Numbered from the stretch's first letter, positions 7,507 through 14,747 are shown. The stretch: 15,931 bases of DNA from an uncultured Chthoniobacterales bacterium (GCA_955652255.1 CATPAW010000145.1:1-15931), one strand, 5' to 3'. The notes: generated from the sequence alone by a model not told the origin. Made by a program: numbers and translations.

Positions 7507-7905
7507 ATGCTTGACGAACCAGACGCACAAGAAAAAGAGAGCCCGCAACCATCGGAGGACATCCAGATCCCGGGAATTCCAAAGCAAACTGCTGGGGCCG
7601 TAGCCGGTGCTGCGATCGGAAGCATCGCCGGCCCTGTCGGCGCGGTCGTAGGCGGAGTCGTCGGTGCTTTTGCGGGAAGGGCGGCGGCTCGCGGCCAAAC
7701 TATTTTCCAGAAAGCGAAACCACGCAGATCCGAATCGAAGAGCGGTTCAGGAAAGAAATCTTCCAAGTCGCGGAAAGCTGGGAAGAGATCGACAAAACGG
7801 CGCCGTCCGGTTTCCAAGTCGGCGAAGGGAACGGGGAGACAGACTGGAAAAGCTCGCGCAAGCAAATCGCACGCGGGTAAGAGTTCGGGCAAACGCCGCC
7901 GCTAA
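7507..7905 (+). CDS. Small glycine-zipper protein with a lysine/arginine-rich tail
   Basis: I do not recognise a named family for this 132-residue protein. It has three parts. Residues 1-27 are acidic and proline-rich. Residues 28-60 form a glycine zipper with GxxxG spacing (Gly30, 34, 38, 42, then 45, 49, 53, 57) and are hydrophobic enough for a membrane hairpin or helix packing. Residues 71-132 are a low-complexity tail where 26 of 62 residues are Lys or Arg and only one is acidic, mixed with Ser and Gly like histone H1-type or bacterial AlgP-like tails. The tail should bind DNA, RNA or another polyanion, so it might tether nucleic acid or polyphosphate to the inner membrane; that is inference. 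It has the strong Shine-Dalgarno AAGGAG and lies 139 bases after the RRM gene, on the same strand. Confidence 0.75.
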   Translation: MLDEPDAQEKESPQPSEDIQIPGIPKQTAGAVAGAAIGSIAGPVGAVVGGVVGAFAGRAAARGQTIFQKAKPRRSESKSGSGKKSSKSRKAGKRSTKRRRPVSKSAKGTGRQTGKARASKSHAGKSSGKRRR

Positions 7906-7940
7906 AGTAGAAGCCTGCTGGTGTTCGCGCCGGCAAGAAC

Positions 7941-8024
7941 TGGGCAGGGCTGGATTCGAACCAGCGAAGGCGTAAAGCCAGCAGATTTACAGTCTGCCCC
8001 GTTTGGCCACTCCGGAACCTACCC
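7941..8024 (-). tRNA. tRNA-Tyr (anticodon GTA)
   Basis: The 84-base cloverleaf folds fully. The acceptor strands GGGTAGG and CCTGCCC pair with one T-G wobble, and the discriminator base is A. The anticodon arm is GCAGA-CTGTAAA-TCTGC with anticodon GTA, which reads tyrosine codons. A class II variable arm follows (GGC stem, TTTAC loop, GCC), then the T-arm GCTGG-TTCGAAT-CCAGC. The D-arm contains the TTCCGGAGTGGCC pattern typical of bacterial tRNA-Tyr. The 3' CCA is not encoded and must be added by tRNA nucleotidyltransferase. Confidence 0.96.
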
Positions 8025-8041
8025 CCTCGCTTGCGAGCGTT

Positions 8042-8070
8042 GATATAGGCTGGCGCGGTGCGCCTCGCAA
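8042..8070 (-). promoter_or_regulatory. Likely sigma-70-type promoter of tRNA-Tyr
   Basis: On the minus strand TTGCGA (8070-8065, four of six matches to the -35 consensus) is followed after exactly 17 bases by TATATC (8047-8042, four of six matches to -10). Transcription would begin about 11 bases before the mature 5' end of the tRNA. The GC-rich stretch between the -10 and the tRNA resembles a discriminator, as in stringently controlled stable-RNA promoters. Confidence 0.5.
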
Positions 8071-8073
8071 GTA

Positions 8074-8110
8074 ATTTGCCCGGCTCGTGAGAGCGTCAGA
8101 TTCGGCAAAT
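8074..8110 (-). terminator. Nested hairpin between the aminotransferase gene and tRNA-Tyr
   Basis: Outer arms ATTTGCC and GGCAAAT (7 pairs) enclose an inner hairpin GCTC-TCAC-GAGC. It starts 18 bases after the aminotransferase stop and ends just before the tRNA promoter, which suits a transcription end point. There is no strong U-tract, so it may be a weak or factor-assisted terminator. Confidence 0.35.
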
Positions 8111-8127
8111 ATTATTGTCGATCTTTA

Positions 8128-9315
8128 TCAGATGAACTCGGCGATCGTCTCGACCACATAACGTTGTGCCTCGCGCGAGATCTCCGGGTAAATCGGTAAC
8201 GCCAGTGTCTCGCCAGCCGCGCGCTCGGTCTCCGGCAGATCGCCTTTCTTGTAACCGAGATAAGAAAAACATTTTTGCTCATGCAGGCCTAGCGGATAAT
8301 AAACCGCGGTCTCGATCTCGCGCTTTGCGAGATGATCACGTAACTCGTCGCGTCTGTCCGTGCGGATAACGTATTGATGATAGATGTGGTGATTCGTTAG
8401 GCCACGCTCGCGATAAGGTTCGGCGGGCAGCGCAATCCGGTTGGTCAGACCACGACGCGTGAATTCTTCTCGATAAAAATCCGCCGCAGCCCGGCGCGCT
8501 GCCGACCACGTGTCGAGGTACGCAAGCTTGACGTTGAGAATCGCCGCTTGGATCTCGTCCAGCCGGAAATTGCCACCAATAAAATCGTGATAATAACGCG
8601 GCTCCATTCCATGTTGACGAACAACGCGCAATCTTTTCGCCAATTCTTCGCTACGACAGACGACTAATCCGGCGTCGCCGGCTGCGCCGAGGTTCTTGGA
8701 CGGATAGAAACTGAAACAACCGACCTCGCCCATTGTGCCCGCTTTGCGCAGACCCATGTGAGCCGTGAGATATTCCGCGCCAATGGCTTGCGCCGCGTCT
8801 TCGATGACTTCGAGATTGCATCGCTCGGAGATCGCGTGAATCGCATCCATCTCGCAGCACAATCCGAATAAATGGACTGGAATGATGGCGCGAATTCTGC
8901 GCCCGGCGCTGTCGCGCAGCTGGCCGTGTGAATCACGCTTGCATCGATTGTCGATGTACCACTCAAGTGCGGTTGGCGACAGTTTGAAGGTCTTTGGATC
9001 GACATCGACAAACAACGGCGTCGCGCCCACGCGCGCGAGGCAACCGGCCGTTGCAAAAAAGGAGTAGGCGGTTGTGATTACAGCATCGCCGGGCCCGATC
9101 TCGAGAGCCATTAGAACCGCGAGCAACGCATCGGTTCCCGAGGAAACCCCGACTGCATGTGGCGCATGAAGATAGCGACAGATGGCTTTCTCGAATGCCT
9201 CTACTTGCGGCCCGAGGATAAAGCGCTGGCTCGCTAAAACGGCATCGATCTCCGCTCGGATCGGCGCCGCCAGCGCGCGGTATTGTTCGCTTAGATCGAG
9301 AAGCGGCACCCGCAT
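8128..9315 (-). CDS. DegT/DnrJ/EryC1/StrS-family PLP-dependent sugar aminotransferase
   Basis: A 395-residue fold-type I aminotransferase that moves an amino group from glutamate or glutamine to a keto-sugar nucleotide, making amino sugars for surface polysaccharide. The N-terminal PLLDLSEQY is the DegT family start. GVSSGTDAL (56-64) binds the cofactor phosphate, Asp173 in IEDAAQAIGA contacts the pyridine nitrogen, and Lys207 in FSFYPSKNLGAAGD forms the Schiff base. EIETAVYYPLGLHEQ near the C-terminus is also typical. A charged insertion of roughly 18 residues (about 122-140) lies before AIIPVHLFG. The exact sugar cannot be read from sequence; a UDP-3-keto-GlcNAcA substrate as for WbpE/WlbC would fit with ugd in the same window, but this is inference. 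It stands alone, with tRNA-Tyr downstream. No Shine-Dalgarno is visible. Confidence 0.92.
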   Translation of the reverse strand: MRVPLLDLSEQYRALAAPIRAEIDAVLASQRFILGPQVEAFEKAICRYLHAPHAVGVSSGTDALLAVLMALEIGPGDAVITTAYSFFATAGCLARVGATPLFVDVDPKTFKLSPTALEWYIDNRCKRDSHGQLRDSAGRRIRAIIPVHLFGLCCEMDAIHAISERCNLEVIEDAAQAIGAEYLTAHMGLRKAGTMGEVGCFSFYPSKNLGAAGDAGLVVCRSEELAKRLRVVRQHGMEPRYYHDFIGGNFRLDEIQAAILNVKLAYLDTWSAARRAAADFYREEFTRRGLTNRIALPAEPYRERGLTNHHIYHQYVIRTDRRDELRDHLAKREIETAVYYPLGLHEQKCFSYLGYKKGDLPETERAAGETLALPIYPEISREAQRYVVETIAEFI

Positions 9316-9381
9316 GGCGCGAATAGCTTGGCACCTTCGCCCCGCGGTTCAATCCGAAGTTTATTGCGAAGATATGGGCCG

Positions 9382-9410
9382 TTGACCGAACAGTTTGCCC
9401 ACGTTACCAT
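9382..9410 (+). promoter_or_regulatory. Promoter for the small membrane-protein gene, possibly leaderless
   Basis: TTGACC (9382-9387, five of six) and TACCAT (9405-9410, four of six) are separated by exactly 17 bases. The expected transcription start is at about 9417, directly at the ATG at 9418, which would give a leaderless mRNA and account for the missing Shine-Dalgarno. Confidence 0.45.
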
Positions 9411-9417
9411 CTCGGGC

Positions 9418-9594
9418 ATGGGGTTGCTCCGCGGACTTTTCTGGCTCGCCCTTTTTGTTTTCTTCACATTTTGCTTCATCGTGCTCTTCGAGTACGGGAC
9501 GCACGATTTCACGAATGGATTCCAAAAAGAGGCCGCGCGCGTAAAAGCATTTGTCGTTAAACAGACGAGCAAAGCGGAAGAGCCAAAGAAGTAA
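9418..9594 (+). CDS. Small single-pass membrane protein, function unknown
   Basis: A 58-residue predicted protein. Residues 2-25 (LLRGLFWLALFVFFTFCFIV) form one transmembrane helix, followed by a short hydrophilic tail with FTNGFQKEAARVKAFV and a lysine-rich end. The frame is open further upstream to an ATG at 9328, but the extra 30 residues look like untranslated sequence and a good promoter ends at 9410, so I chose 9418. The gene diverges from the aminotransferase and converges on mqnD with 18 bases between the stops. I do not recognise the family. The N-terminal arginine suggests the tail may lie outside the cytoplasm, though the signal is weak. The gene is short, but composition, promoter and close packing support it. 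Confidence 0.6.
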   Translation: MGLLRGLFWLALFVFFTFCFIVLFEYGTHDFTNGFQKEAARVKAFVVKQTSKAEEPKK

Positions 9595-9612
9595 TTCGCA
9601 AGGCTGTTGCCG

Positions 9613-10482
9613 TTATTCCACAAACTCAATCTCGACTTGATTGTCGATGTATCCGGCGGCGTGTGCATCGCCAAGGAATTTACGAATCGCCGCGCGCCCG
9701 GCATCGCCGTAATCCCTGGTGTAATCGTTGACATACATCCCGATAAACTTTCCGGCGAGCTCCGCATCCATGTCGCGGGCGTATGGTAATGAGTGGCGTA
9801 CTGCCTCACCGCGGTGGGCAAGGCCGTAGTCGATGCTTTGTCGCATGATCTGAAGGAGGTCGTGCCGTACTGAATGCGGGATATCTTTGCGCAACACATT
9901 TCCACCGAGCGGCAGCGGCAATCCGGTTTTGCTTTTCCACCATTCGCCAAGATCGACAATCTTCGCAAAACCGAAGCGCGCGTAAGTGAGTTGCCCTTCG
10001 TGAATGATGAGACCGGCACCGGCCTTGTTGTTTTTGACGGCGTCGAAGATTTGATCAAACGGGACGATGACGTGCTTGAAATCGCCGAGATAAAGCTGCA
10101 GGGCGAGATAGGCGCTGGTCATTCGGCCAGGCACCGCAATTACTTGAGAACGTAACCAGTTCTTTACCTGATCATCCGATCGCGTGCGCGGAATCTTTGT
10201 CCCATTGCCAACGAGGATTGGTCCGTAACCATCTCCGATGCTCGCGCCGCATGGCATGAGCGCATACTTGTCGCTGACGTGCGCATACGCGTGGATCGAG
10301 ATCGCGGAAATGTGAAGTTCGCCGCGGAGGGCGCGTTCATTCAGTGTCTGAATATCTTCCAGTCGATGTTCGAACCGGTAACCACGGAGGTCGATTTTGT
10401 TTTTTGCCATTGCATAAAACATGAATGCATCGTCCGGATCGGGTGAATGTCCGAGCGTAAAAACTACCTGATCCCACAGCAT
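9613..10482 (-). CDS. mqnD: MqnD-like 1,4-dihydroxy-6-naphthoate synthase (menaquinone, futalosine pathway)
   Basis: A 289-residue protein of the MqnA/MqnD family, which has a periplasmic-binding-protein fold but acts as a cytoplasmic enzyme. MqnD splits cyclic dehypoxanthinyl futalosine to 1,4-dihydroxy-6-naphthoate on the way to menaquinone. The N-terminal GHSPDPDDAFMFYA corresponds to the usual SPCPNDTFIF motif. PGRMTSAYLALQL (118-130) and GLPLPLGGN (187-195) are family signatures. His161 in GLIIHEGQLTY is the position of the essential histidine known in the Thermus enzyme. Length is normal. It is divergent from parB (108-base gap) and no other mqn gene is in view, as is usual for scattered pathways. 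MqnA (chorismate dehydratase) is the alternative, but the IIHEGQ and PLPLGGN motifs favour MqnD. No Shine-Dalgarno is visible. Confidence 0.82.
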   Translation of the reverse strand: MLWDQVVFTLGHSPDPDDAFMFYAMAKNKIDLRGYRFEHRLEDIQTLNERALRGELHISAISIHAYAHVSDKYALMPCGASIGDGYGPILVGNGTKIPRTRSDDQVKNWLRSQVIAVPGRMTSAYLALQLYLGDFKHVIVPFDQIFDAVKNNKAGAGLIIHEGQLTYARFGFAKIVDLGEWWKSKTGLPLPLGGNVLRKDIPHSVRHDLLQIMRQSIDYGLAHRGEAVRHSLPYARDMDAELAGKFIGMYVNDYTRDYGDAGRAAIRKFLGDAHAAGYIDNQVEIEFVE

Positions 10483-10590
10483 GAGCGCACGCTATCTGCC
10501 TACCCGGAAACGCGCAAGAACACCTCCGGTTATCCGTCCAGTCGCGGTTGCCGTTTGCGTTAGAAGAGCTGTTCCGGTAGCCTCAAACGC

Positions 10591-11481
10591 ATGGCGAAAT
10601 CCGGTCTCGGAAAAGGTCTTGGCGCATTGATTGGTGGTCGCCCGGCGGCGGTGCTGGTCGAGGATATCGATCCACGGGAAAACATTCACCAAGTCAGCCT
10701 CGCGGGCATTGTTCCAAGCGGACTACAGCCACGCAAGGATTTCGCGCCCGACGCATTACAGGAACTGGTCGATTCAATCCGGCAACATGGCATCATTCAG
10801 CCCCTTATCGTGCGGCAGGTGGGCGGTCAATGCGAGTTGATTGCTGGCGAACGGCGCTGGCGCGCGGCTCAGGAGATCGGCCTCACCGAAGTGCCGGTGA
10901 TTATCCGGAGTGCGAACGATCTGGAAGTCCTCGAGATTTCGTTGATCGAGAACTTGCAGCGCGCCGATCTAAATCCAATCGAAGAGGCGCAAGGTTACGC
11001 CAGACTGGCGGGAGAATTTGGAATGCGACAGGAAGACATCGCGTTAAAAGTCGGGCGCAGTCGAGCGGCCGTTGCGAACTCGATGCGCTTGCTCGATCTG
11101 CATCCCCAAATCCAAGTCTGGATTGGGCAGAGTTTGCTTTCGGTTGGTCATGCAAAGGTCTTGCTCGCATTAAAATCCCCGGAGGAGCAGCTGCTCGCTG
11201 CGGAAACGGTTTTGCGGCGCAACGCCACCGTTCGGGCGACGGAGCGGCTAGTGGCGCGGCAGCTCGGGATCGGCCGCTTGCGACGAAAGGCGCGCACCGC
11301 GGAATTAACCGTTACTTCCGCCGCAATTGAAGACTTGCAAAACCGGCTACAACAACATTTGGGCACCCACGTCACACTTCATCACGGCGAAAAACGCGGG
11401 CGCATTGAGATCGAATATTACGGGAGTGACGATCTCCAGAGGATCCTTTCGGTCCTCGGTTTGAGGGCGAGCGAAAGCTAA
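10591..11481 (+). CDS. parB: Chromosome-partitioning protein ParB (Spo0J-type)
   Basis: A 296-residue ParB CTPase clamp that loads on parS sites near the origin and helps segregate chromosomes. The N-terminal GLGKGLGALIGG (6-17) is the ParA-interacting segment. The CTP-binding signatures are GERRWR (86-91) and ENLQR (120-124). A helix-turn-helix at about 146-170 (RQEDIALKVGRSRAAVANSM) contacts parS. The C-terminal part (about 240-296) should be the dimerisation domain. Length is typical. ParA is normally immediately upstream, but here mqnD diverges instead, so parA must lie elsewhere or be absent. I found no good match to the parS consensus (TGTTTCACGTGAAACA) in the window. It is 24 bases upstream of the glutaminyl-cyclase-like gene, so the two may be co-transcribed. 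Confidence 0.95.
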   Translation: MAKSGLGKGLGALIGGRPAAVLVEDIDPRENIHQVSLAGIVPSGLQPRKDFAPDALQELVDSIRQHGIIQPLIVRQVGGQCELIAGERRWRAAQEIGLTEVPVIIRSANDLEVLEISLIENLQRADLNPIEEAQGYARLAGEFGMRQEDIALKVGRSRAAVANSMRLLDLHPQIQVWIGQSLLSVGHAKVLLALKSPEEQLLAAETVLRRNATVRATERLVARQLGIGRLRRKARTAELTVTSAAIEDLQNRLQQHLGTHVTLHHGEKRGRIEIEYYGSDDLQRILSVLGLRASES

Positions 11482-11505
11482 ACGGAGCGCGAAAAAAGCG
11501 CGGAG

Positions 11506-12453
11506 ATGCGACGCCGAATTTTTTATCTCGATCTTAATTCGCGCACGATCTCGATCGCCGCCGCTTTAATTTTTCTTTCAGCGCTCAGCGGGGAAGCCGG
11601 CGAAACTTCCGCGAATGGAAAATCATGGGAAGAATTTTCCGGCGACAAAGCACTCGCGCATGTCCAGCAGCTCGTCGATTTCGCGCCGCGGCCGGCGGGA
11701 TCCGAGGCGATCGAAAAATCGCGCGCCTACATTACCGGCCAGTTGGAAAAGTGCGGTTGGTCCGTCGCTCGACAACAGTTCAGCGATGAAACGCCGCGCG
11801 GGAAAGTCAGCTTCGTTAATTTGATCGCGCGCTTTGGAAAACCGATCCCGAAGGTCGAGCCCGGCTCTTTGTTTCTGCTCTGCTCACACTACGACACAAA
11901 AATTTTCCGAGCGTTTCGTTTTCTTGGCGCAAATGACGGCGGCTCGAGCAATGGCGTTTTGTTGGAGATGGCGCGCGTTTTAGCGAAACATTCTGAGCTC
12001 GGCGCGAAAGTGGAGCTGGTTTTTTTCGATGGCGAGGAAGCGGTCGAAAGCTTTTCGGAAACAGACGGCATTTACGGCAGCAGGTATTTTGCGAAACAGC
12101 TCAGTGCGGCAAAAGAATCCAAACAATTTCGCGGCGGCATTTTGTTCGATATGGGTGGCGACCGCTCGCTTAAGGTCACGCTTCCTCCGGATTCACCGAC
12201 AAAATTGGCGCGCGAAATTTTTTCGTCGGCGGAAGCGCTGAAGTTGCGAAATTATTTTACCTACTTCGATCGCGACATCACAGACGATCATACGCCGCTC
12301 AACGCCGTCGGAATTCCGACTGTCGATCTTATCGATTTTCGATTCAGTTATTGGCACACGGCCGACGACACGATTGACAAAATCAGCGCCGATAGTTTGC
12401 AGAAAGTCGGGATGGTCGCGGCGTATTTTCTGTCCGAGTTCGCTTTCAAATGA
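11506..12453 (+). CDS. Secreted M28-family zinc enzyme, glutaminyl-peptide cyclotransferase-like
   Basis: A 315-residue exported protein with an N-terminal hydrophobic signal (about residues 15-33). The M28 fold motifs are CSHYDTK (126-132), GANDGGSSNG (141-150), FFDGEEA (173-179), DDHTPL (260-265) and YWHTADD (282-288), giving probable zinc ligands Asp144, Glu178 and His284 and catalytic Glu177. The stretch after FFDGEEA, with DGIYGSRYFA, closely resembles the DSLYGSRHLA of animal glutaminyl cyclase, which converts N-terminal glutamine to pyroglutamate. I therefore favour cyclotransferase over aminopeptidase, though His128 leaves the latter open. It probably acts in the periplasm or outside the cell. 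The start ATG directly touches a GGAG. Its stop overlaps the start of a PpiC-type foldase gene by 4 bases (ATGA), linking secreted-protein maturation steps. Confidence 0.83.
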   Translation: MRRRIFYLDLNSRTISIAAALIFLSALSGEAGETSANGKSWEEFSGDKALAHVQQLVDFAPRPAGSEAIEKSRAYITGQLEKCGWSVARQQFSDETPRGKVSFVNLIARFGKPIPKVEPGSLFLLCSHYDTKIFRAFRFLGANDGGSSNGVLLEMARVLAKHSELGAKVELVFFDGEEAVESFSETDGIYGSRYFAKQLSAAKESKQFRGGILFDMGGDRSLKVTLPPDSPTKLAREIFSSAEALKLRNYFTYFDRDITDDHTPLNAVGIPTVDLIDFRFSYWHTADDTIDKISADSLQKVGMVAAYFLSEFAFK

Positions 12454-13378
12454 AATTGCGTTTTTGGATGATGATGGCGCTCGCTTGCATCAGCGGCGCG
12501 TTGGCGCGCGACCTTGTGATTCGGTGTGCGGTTTGTCGCGATATTCTCGGCCGATTAGCGGGGCACGGCCATCTCGTCGCGCTGGTGCATCAACGCGGGA
12601 TTTATGAGAGCGATCTCAAAAATGGAACTTCGAAAGAGCAGCTGATCGCGGCGCAAAATGTGCACTGGCTGTCGAGAAACGAATCCGTTCCGAAAGCGAT
12701 GGTTGATCGCGATTATGATTTGATCAAAGCGCAGTTTGTCGATGAGAACGGATTTCAAAGCGCGTTGCGCTCAAACTGGCTTTGGCCGGTTTGTTTGCGC
12801 GCAGAGATCGAGGAGCAGCGACGCGATCTGCGTTGGATCGACAATAAAATTTCCACTGCGGTGATAAATGTTTCGGATGACGAGTGCCGCCAATTTTATG
12901 AGGCGCATCGTGATGTGTTTGTTTAGCCGCTGCGCTTTCGCGCCAGTCATATTTTTTTGCGGCGCCGGACGGATATCCTGCCGAAGTGATCGAAACGAAG
13001 CGACGTGCGATCGAAACGGTCGCAACAGATCTGGCGCGCGGCGCCGATTTTTCGCAGCTTGCTGCGCAGTTTTCGGAAGACGAGGCAACCAAAGCTAACG
13101 GCGGCGATCTTAATTATTTCTCGTCGTGGCGCATTATGCCGGAATTCTTCGGCGCGATTGCCAAACTTCGGGTGGGCGAAACGAGCAAACCATTCCGATC
13201 TCATCTTGGCTTTCACATTGCGCGTTTGATCGACATAAAAACGGCGCGCGCCCTGTCTTTTGAGGAGGCGCGGCCGGAAGTAGTCTTGGCGCTTGAGAAT
13301 GAAAAACGCCGAAGGGCATTGCAGAGCTTGGTCGCGGGTCTCGTAACGCGTGCCGGGTTTGTGCGCCCGTCACGCTAG
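12450..13378 (+). pseudogene. PpiC/SurA-type peptidyl-prolyl isomerase gene, interrupted by TAG and a frameshift
   Basis: Two open pieces make up one parvulin-type foldase of about 309 residues. The first (12450-12926) has a signal peptide (LRFWMMMALACISGALA) and a SurA-like helical chaperone part ending VSDDECRQFYEAHRDVFV. It is stopped by TAG at 12924-12926. The same frame continues PLRFRASHIF, which is the normal family continuation, but a run of seven T at 12952-12958 then throws it out of frame by one base. The second piece continues AAPDGYPAEVIETKRRAIE (frame of 12986) through the rotamase core, with GGDLNYFSSWRIMPEFF and GFHIARLIDIK, to TAG at 13376-13378. Restoring it needs one codon change (CAG to TAG is the simplest explanation) plus one added base. 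It overlaps the upstream cyclotransferase gene by 4 bases. It may be a young pseudogene or carry assembly errors; a GTG restart at 12986 is possible but would lack a signal peptide. Confidence 0.78.
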
Positions 13379-13484
13379 CGTGGCGAGCAAAATTCGTGAA
13401 ACTTCTGCATTGCCTGCCAGCTAGTTTAACTTCAGTCTGATGCAGCACCGATGCTCGTAGCGGCGGGGTGCTAAGAACCATTCA

Positions 13485-14747
13485 ATGTCCCGAAGGCACA
13501 AAAATGTCGGAGTAATCGGTCTCGGGATTATCGGAAGCCGAGTGACCGAGACACTTCGCCGGAAGGGGTTCCATGTTTTCGTCTGGAACCGGACGCCGCA
13601 ACTAGTTCCGAACTTTGTCGGTGCGCCCGCGGAAATCGCGGAGATGTGCGATTTTGTGCAGGTCTTTGTCTCGGATGATGACGCACTGCTTCAGATGGCA
13701 GAGGACCTTGTTCCGGCGCTGGCGCCGCGCCACATTGTGCTCGCACATTCGACCGTCTCACCGCATTCGATGCAGCGAGCTGCATCGATTGTCGAAAGTC
13801 GCGGTGCGCGCTTTATCGAAGCGCCGTTTACCGGCAGCAAGACGGCCGCGGAAAAGGGCGAGCTTGTCTATTATGTCGCGGGGGATGATGCCGCATTGCG
13901 GGAGGCGCGCCCGATTTTGGAGGCCAGCGCGAAAGAAATTATGGTGATCGGAGAAATTGGACAGGCCACAGTCATCAAAATCGCGACCAATATGGTCACT
14001 GCCGCCAGCGTCCAGGCGGCGGCGGAAGCTTTGGCCCTGGTCCGAGCCGTCGGTCTGCCGATGGAAAAATTTGTCGAAGCCATGCGCGGCAATGCAAGTC
14101 ATTCCGCCACTCTCGCGCTTAAGTTGCCCAAAATAATCGAAGGGAATTTCGAGCCGCATTTTTCGATGAAGCACATGCTCAAAGACATGCAGATCGCAAG
14201 CCGATTAGCCTTGTCCCATCAGCTTGAGCTGGGAGTAACCGCTGCTGCGAGGGACCGACTTCTCGAGCAAATGCAACTAGGTTATGGGAACGACGATTAC
14301 TCCGCTGTTGCGCGAAAGTATTTTGCCGATGTCCAACCGGCTGGTGGCGAAGAAGCCGGTTTCGAATTATTTGAACAGCCGGCGGTGACCGAAGCCTTTC
14401 CGGGCGTTGAACTTCATGGAGAGGTTTTGGAGCCAGTTCAACCGGACAACTTCGTTCCCATGATGCCCGAAATAGGGGGGCAGGAGCCTGAAACCACTAA
14501 CGATGCAATCGCTCCGGGGCCTGAGATCATACAGCCCGCGCCCGTTTCGGAAGAGTCAACGCCAGCCCCTTCTTCGGAAGACTCAACGCCTCAGGAGGAA
14601 AGTAGCACTGCGCTTCAAGAGGAAAATAGCGCTGCGCCTCAAGAGGAAAGTCGCACTCCTGCTGCCGGCGAAGTATCGACACCGGTTTTGCCGCGCGAAA
14701 ACGTTCAAGAAGAACAAACGCCGCGCGGCTTTTCAACCGGCCGCTGA
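13485..14747 (+). CDS. NAD(P)-dependent beta-hydroxyacid dehydrogenase-like protein with disordered C-terminal tail
   Basis: Residues 1-283 are a 3-hydroxyisobutyrate/tartronate-semialdehyde reductase-type enzyme. The Rossmann motif is GVIGLGIIGSRV (9-20). HSTVSP (88-93) and EAPFTGSKTAAEKGEL (112-127) match the substrate-binding signature DAPVSGG. The catalytic Lys165 and Asn169 lie in VIKIATNM. HFSMKHMLKDMQIA (225-238) is the conserved helix of the second domain. Such enzymes reduce or oxidise a short beta-hydroxy acid or semialdehyde; the substrate is not readable. Unlike family members of about 290 residues, it has roughly 135 extra residues rich in Glu, Pro, Ser and Thr, ending in three 8-residue repeats. 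The tail lacks signal or membrane features and is likely disordered. It precedes the YgfZ-like gene by 44 bases, and the two are probably co-transcribed. Confidence 0.87.
   Translation: MSRRHKNVGVIGLGIIGSRVTETLRRKGFHVFVWNRTPQLVPNFVGAPAEIAEMCDFVQVFVSDDDALLQMAEDLVPALAPRHIVLAHSTVSPHSMQRAASIVESRGARFIEAPFTGSKTAAEKGELVYYVAGDDAALREARPILEASAKEIMVIGEIGQATVIKIATNMVTAASVQAAAEALALVRAVGLPMEKFVEAMRGNASHSATLALKLPKIIEGNFEPHFSMKHMLKDMQIASRLALSHQLELGVTAAARDRLLEQMQLGYGNDDYSAVARKYFADVQPAGGEEAGFELFEQPAVTEAFPGVELHGEVLEPVQPDNFVPMMPEIGGQEPETTNDAIAPGPEIIQPAPVSEESTPAPSSEDSTPQEESSTALQEENSAAPQEESRTPAAGEVSTPVLPRENVQEEQTPRGFSTGR
14589..14660 (+). repeat. Three imperfect 24-base tandem repeats inside the dehydrogenase tail
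   Basis: Units at 14589-14612, 14613-14636 and 14637-14660 are in the reading frame and encode PQEESSTA, LQEENSAA and PQEESRTP (residues 369-392). They share the core TCARGAGGAAARTMGC. An earlier degenerate pair (TCGGAAGAGTCAACGCC at about 14547 and TCGGAAGACTCAACGCC at 14574) precedes them. The length probably varies among strains by slippage. Confidence 0.75.

Noticed and set aside
7428..7892. A 154-codon minus-strand open frame opposite the glycine-zipper gene
   Set aside because: The plus strand has the Shine-Dalgarno and the regular GxxxG spacing; the antisense frame is only the complement of repetitive Gly/Ala and Lys/Arg codons.
9328..9417. A longer start for the small membrane protein
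   Set aside because: The extra residues overlap a good promoter and do not look like protein; ATG at 9418 begins directly before the membrane helix.
10830..11330. A 166-codon open frame within parB in another frame
   Set aside because: It overlaps the CTP-binding and helix-turn-helix parts of parB and has no domain of its own.
12924..12926. TAG read as an amino acid (recoding)
   Set aside because: No other gene here contains an internal TAG, and the nearby frameshift would still break the protein.
13437..13480. A short inverted repeat (AGCACC / GGTGCT) before the dehydrogenase gene
   Set aside because: Only six pairs with a long loop and no T-run; within chance expectation.
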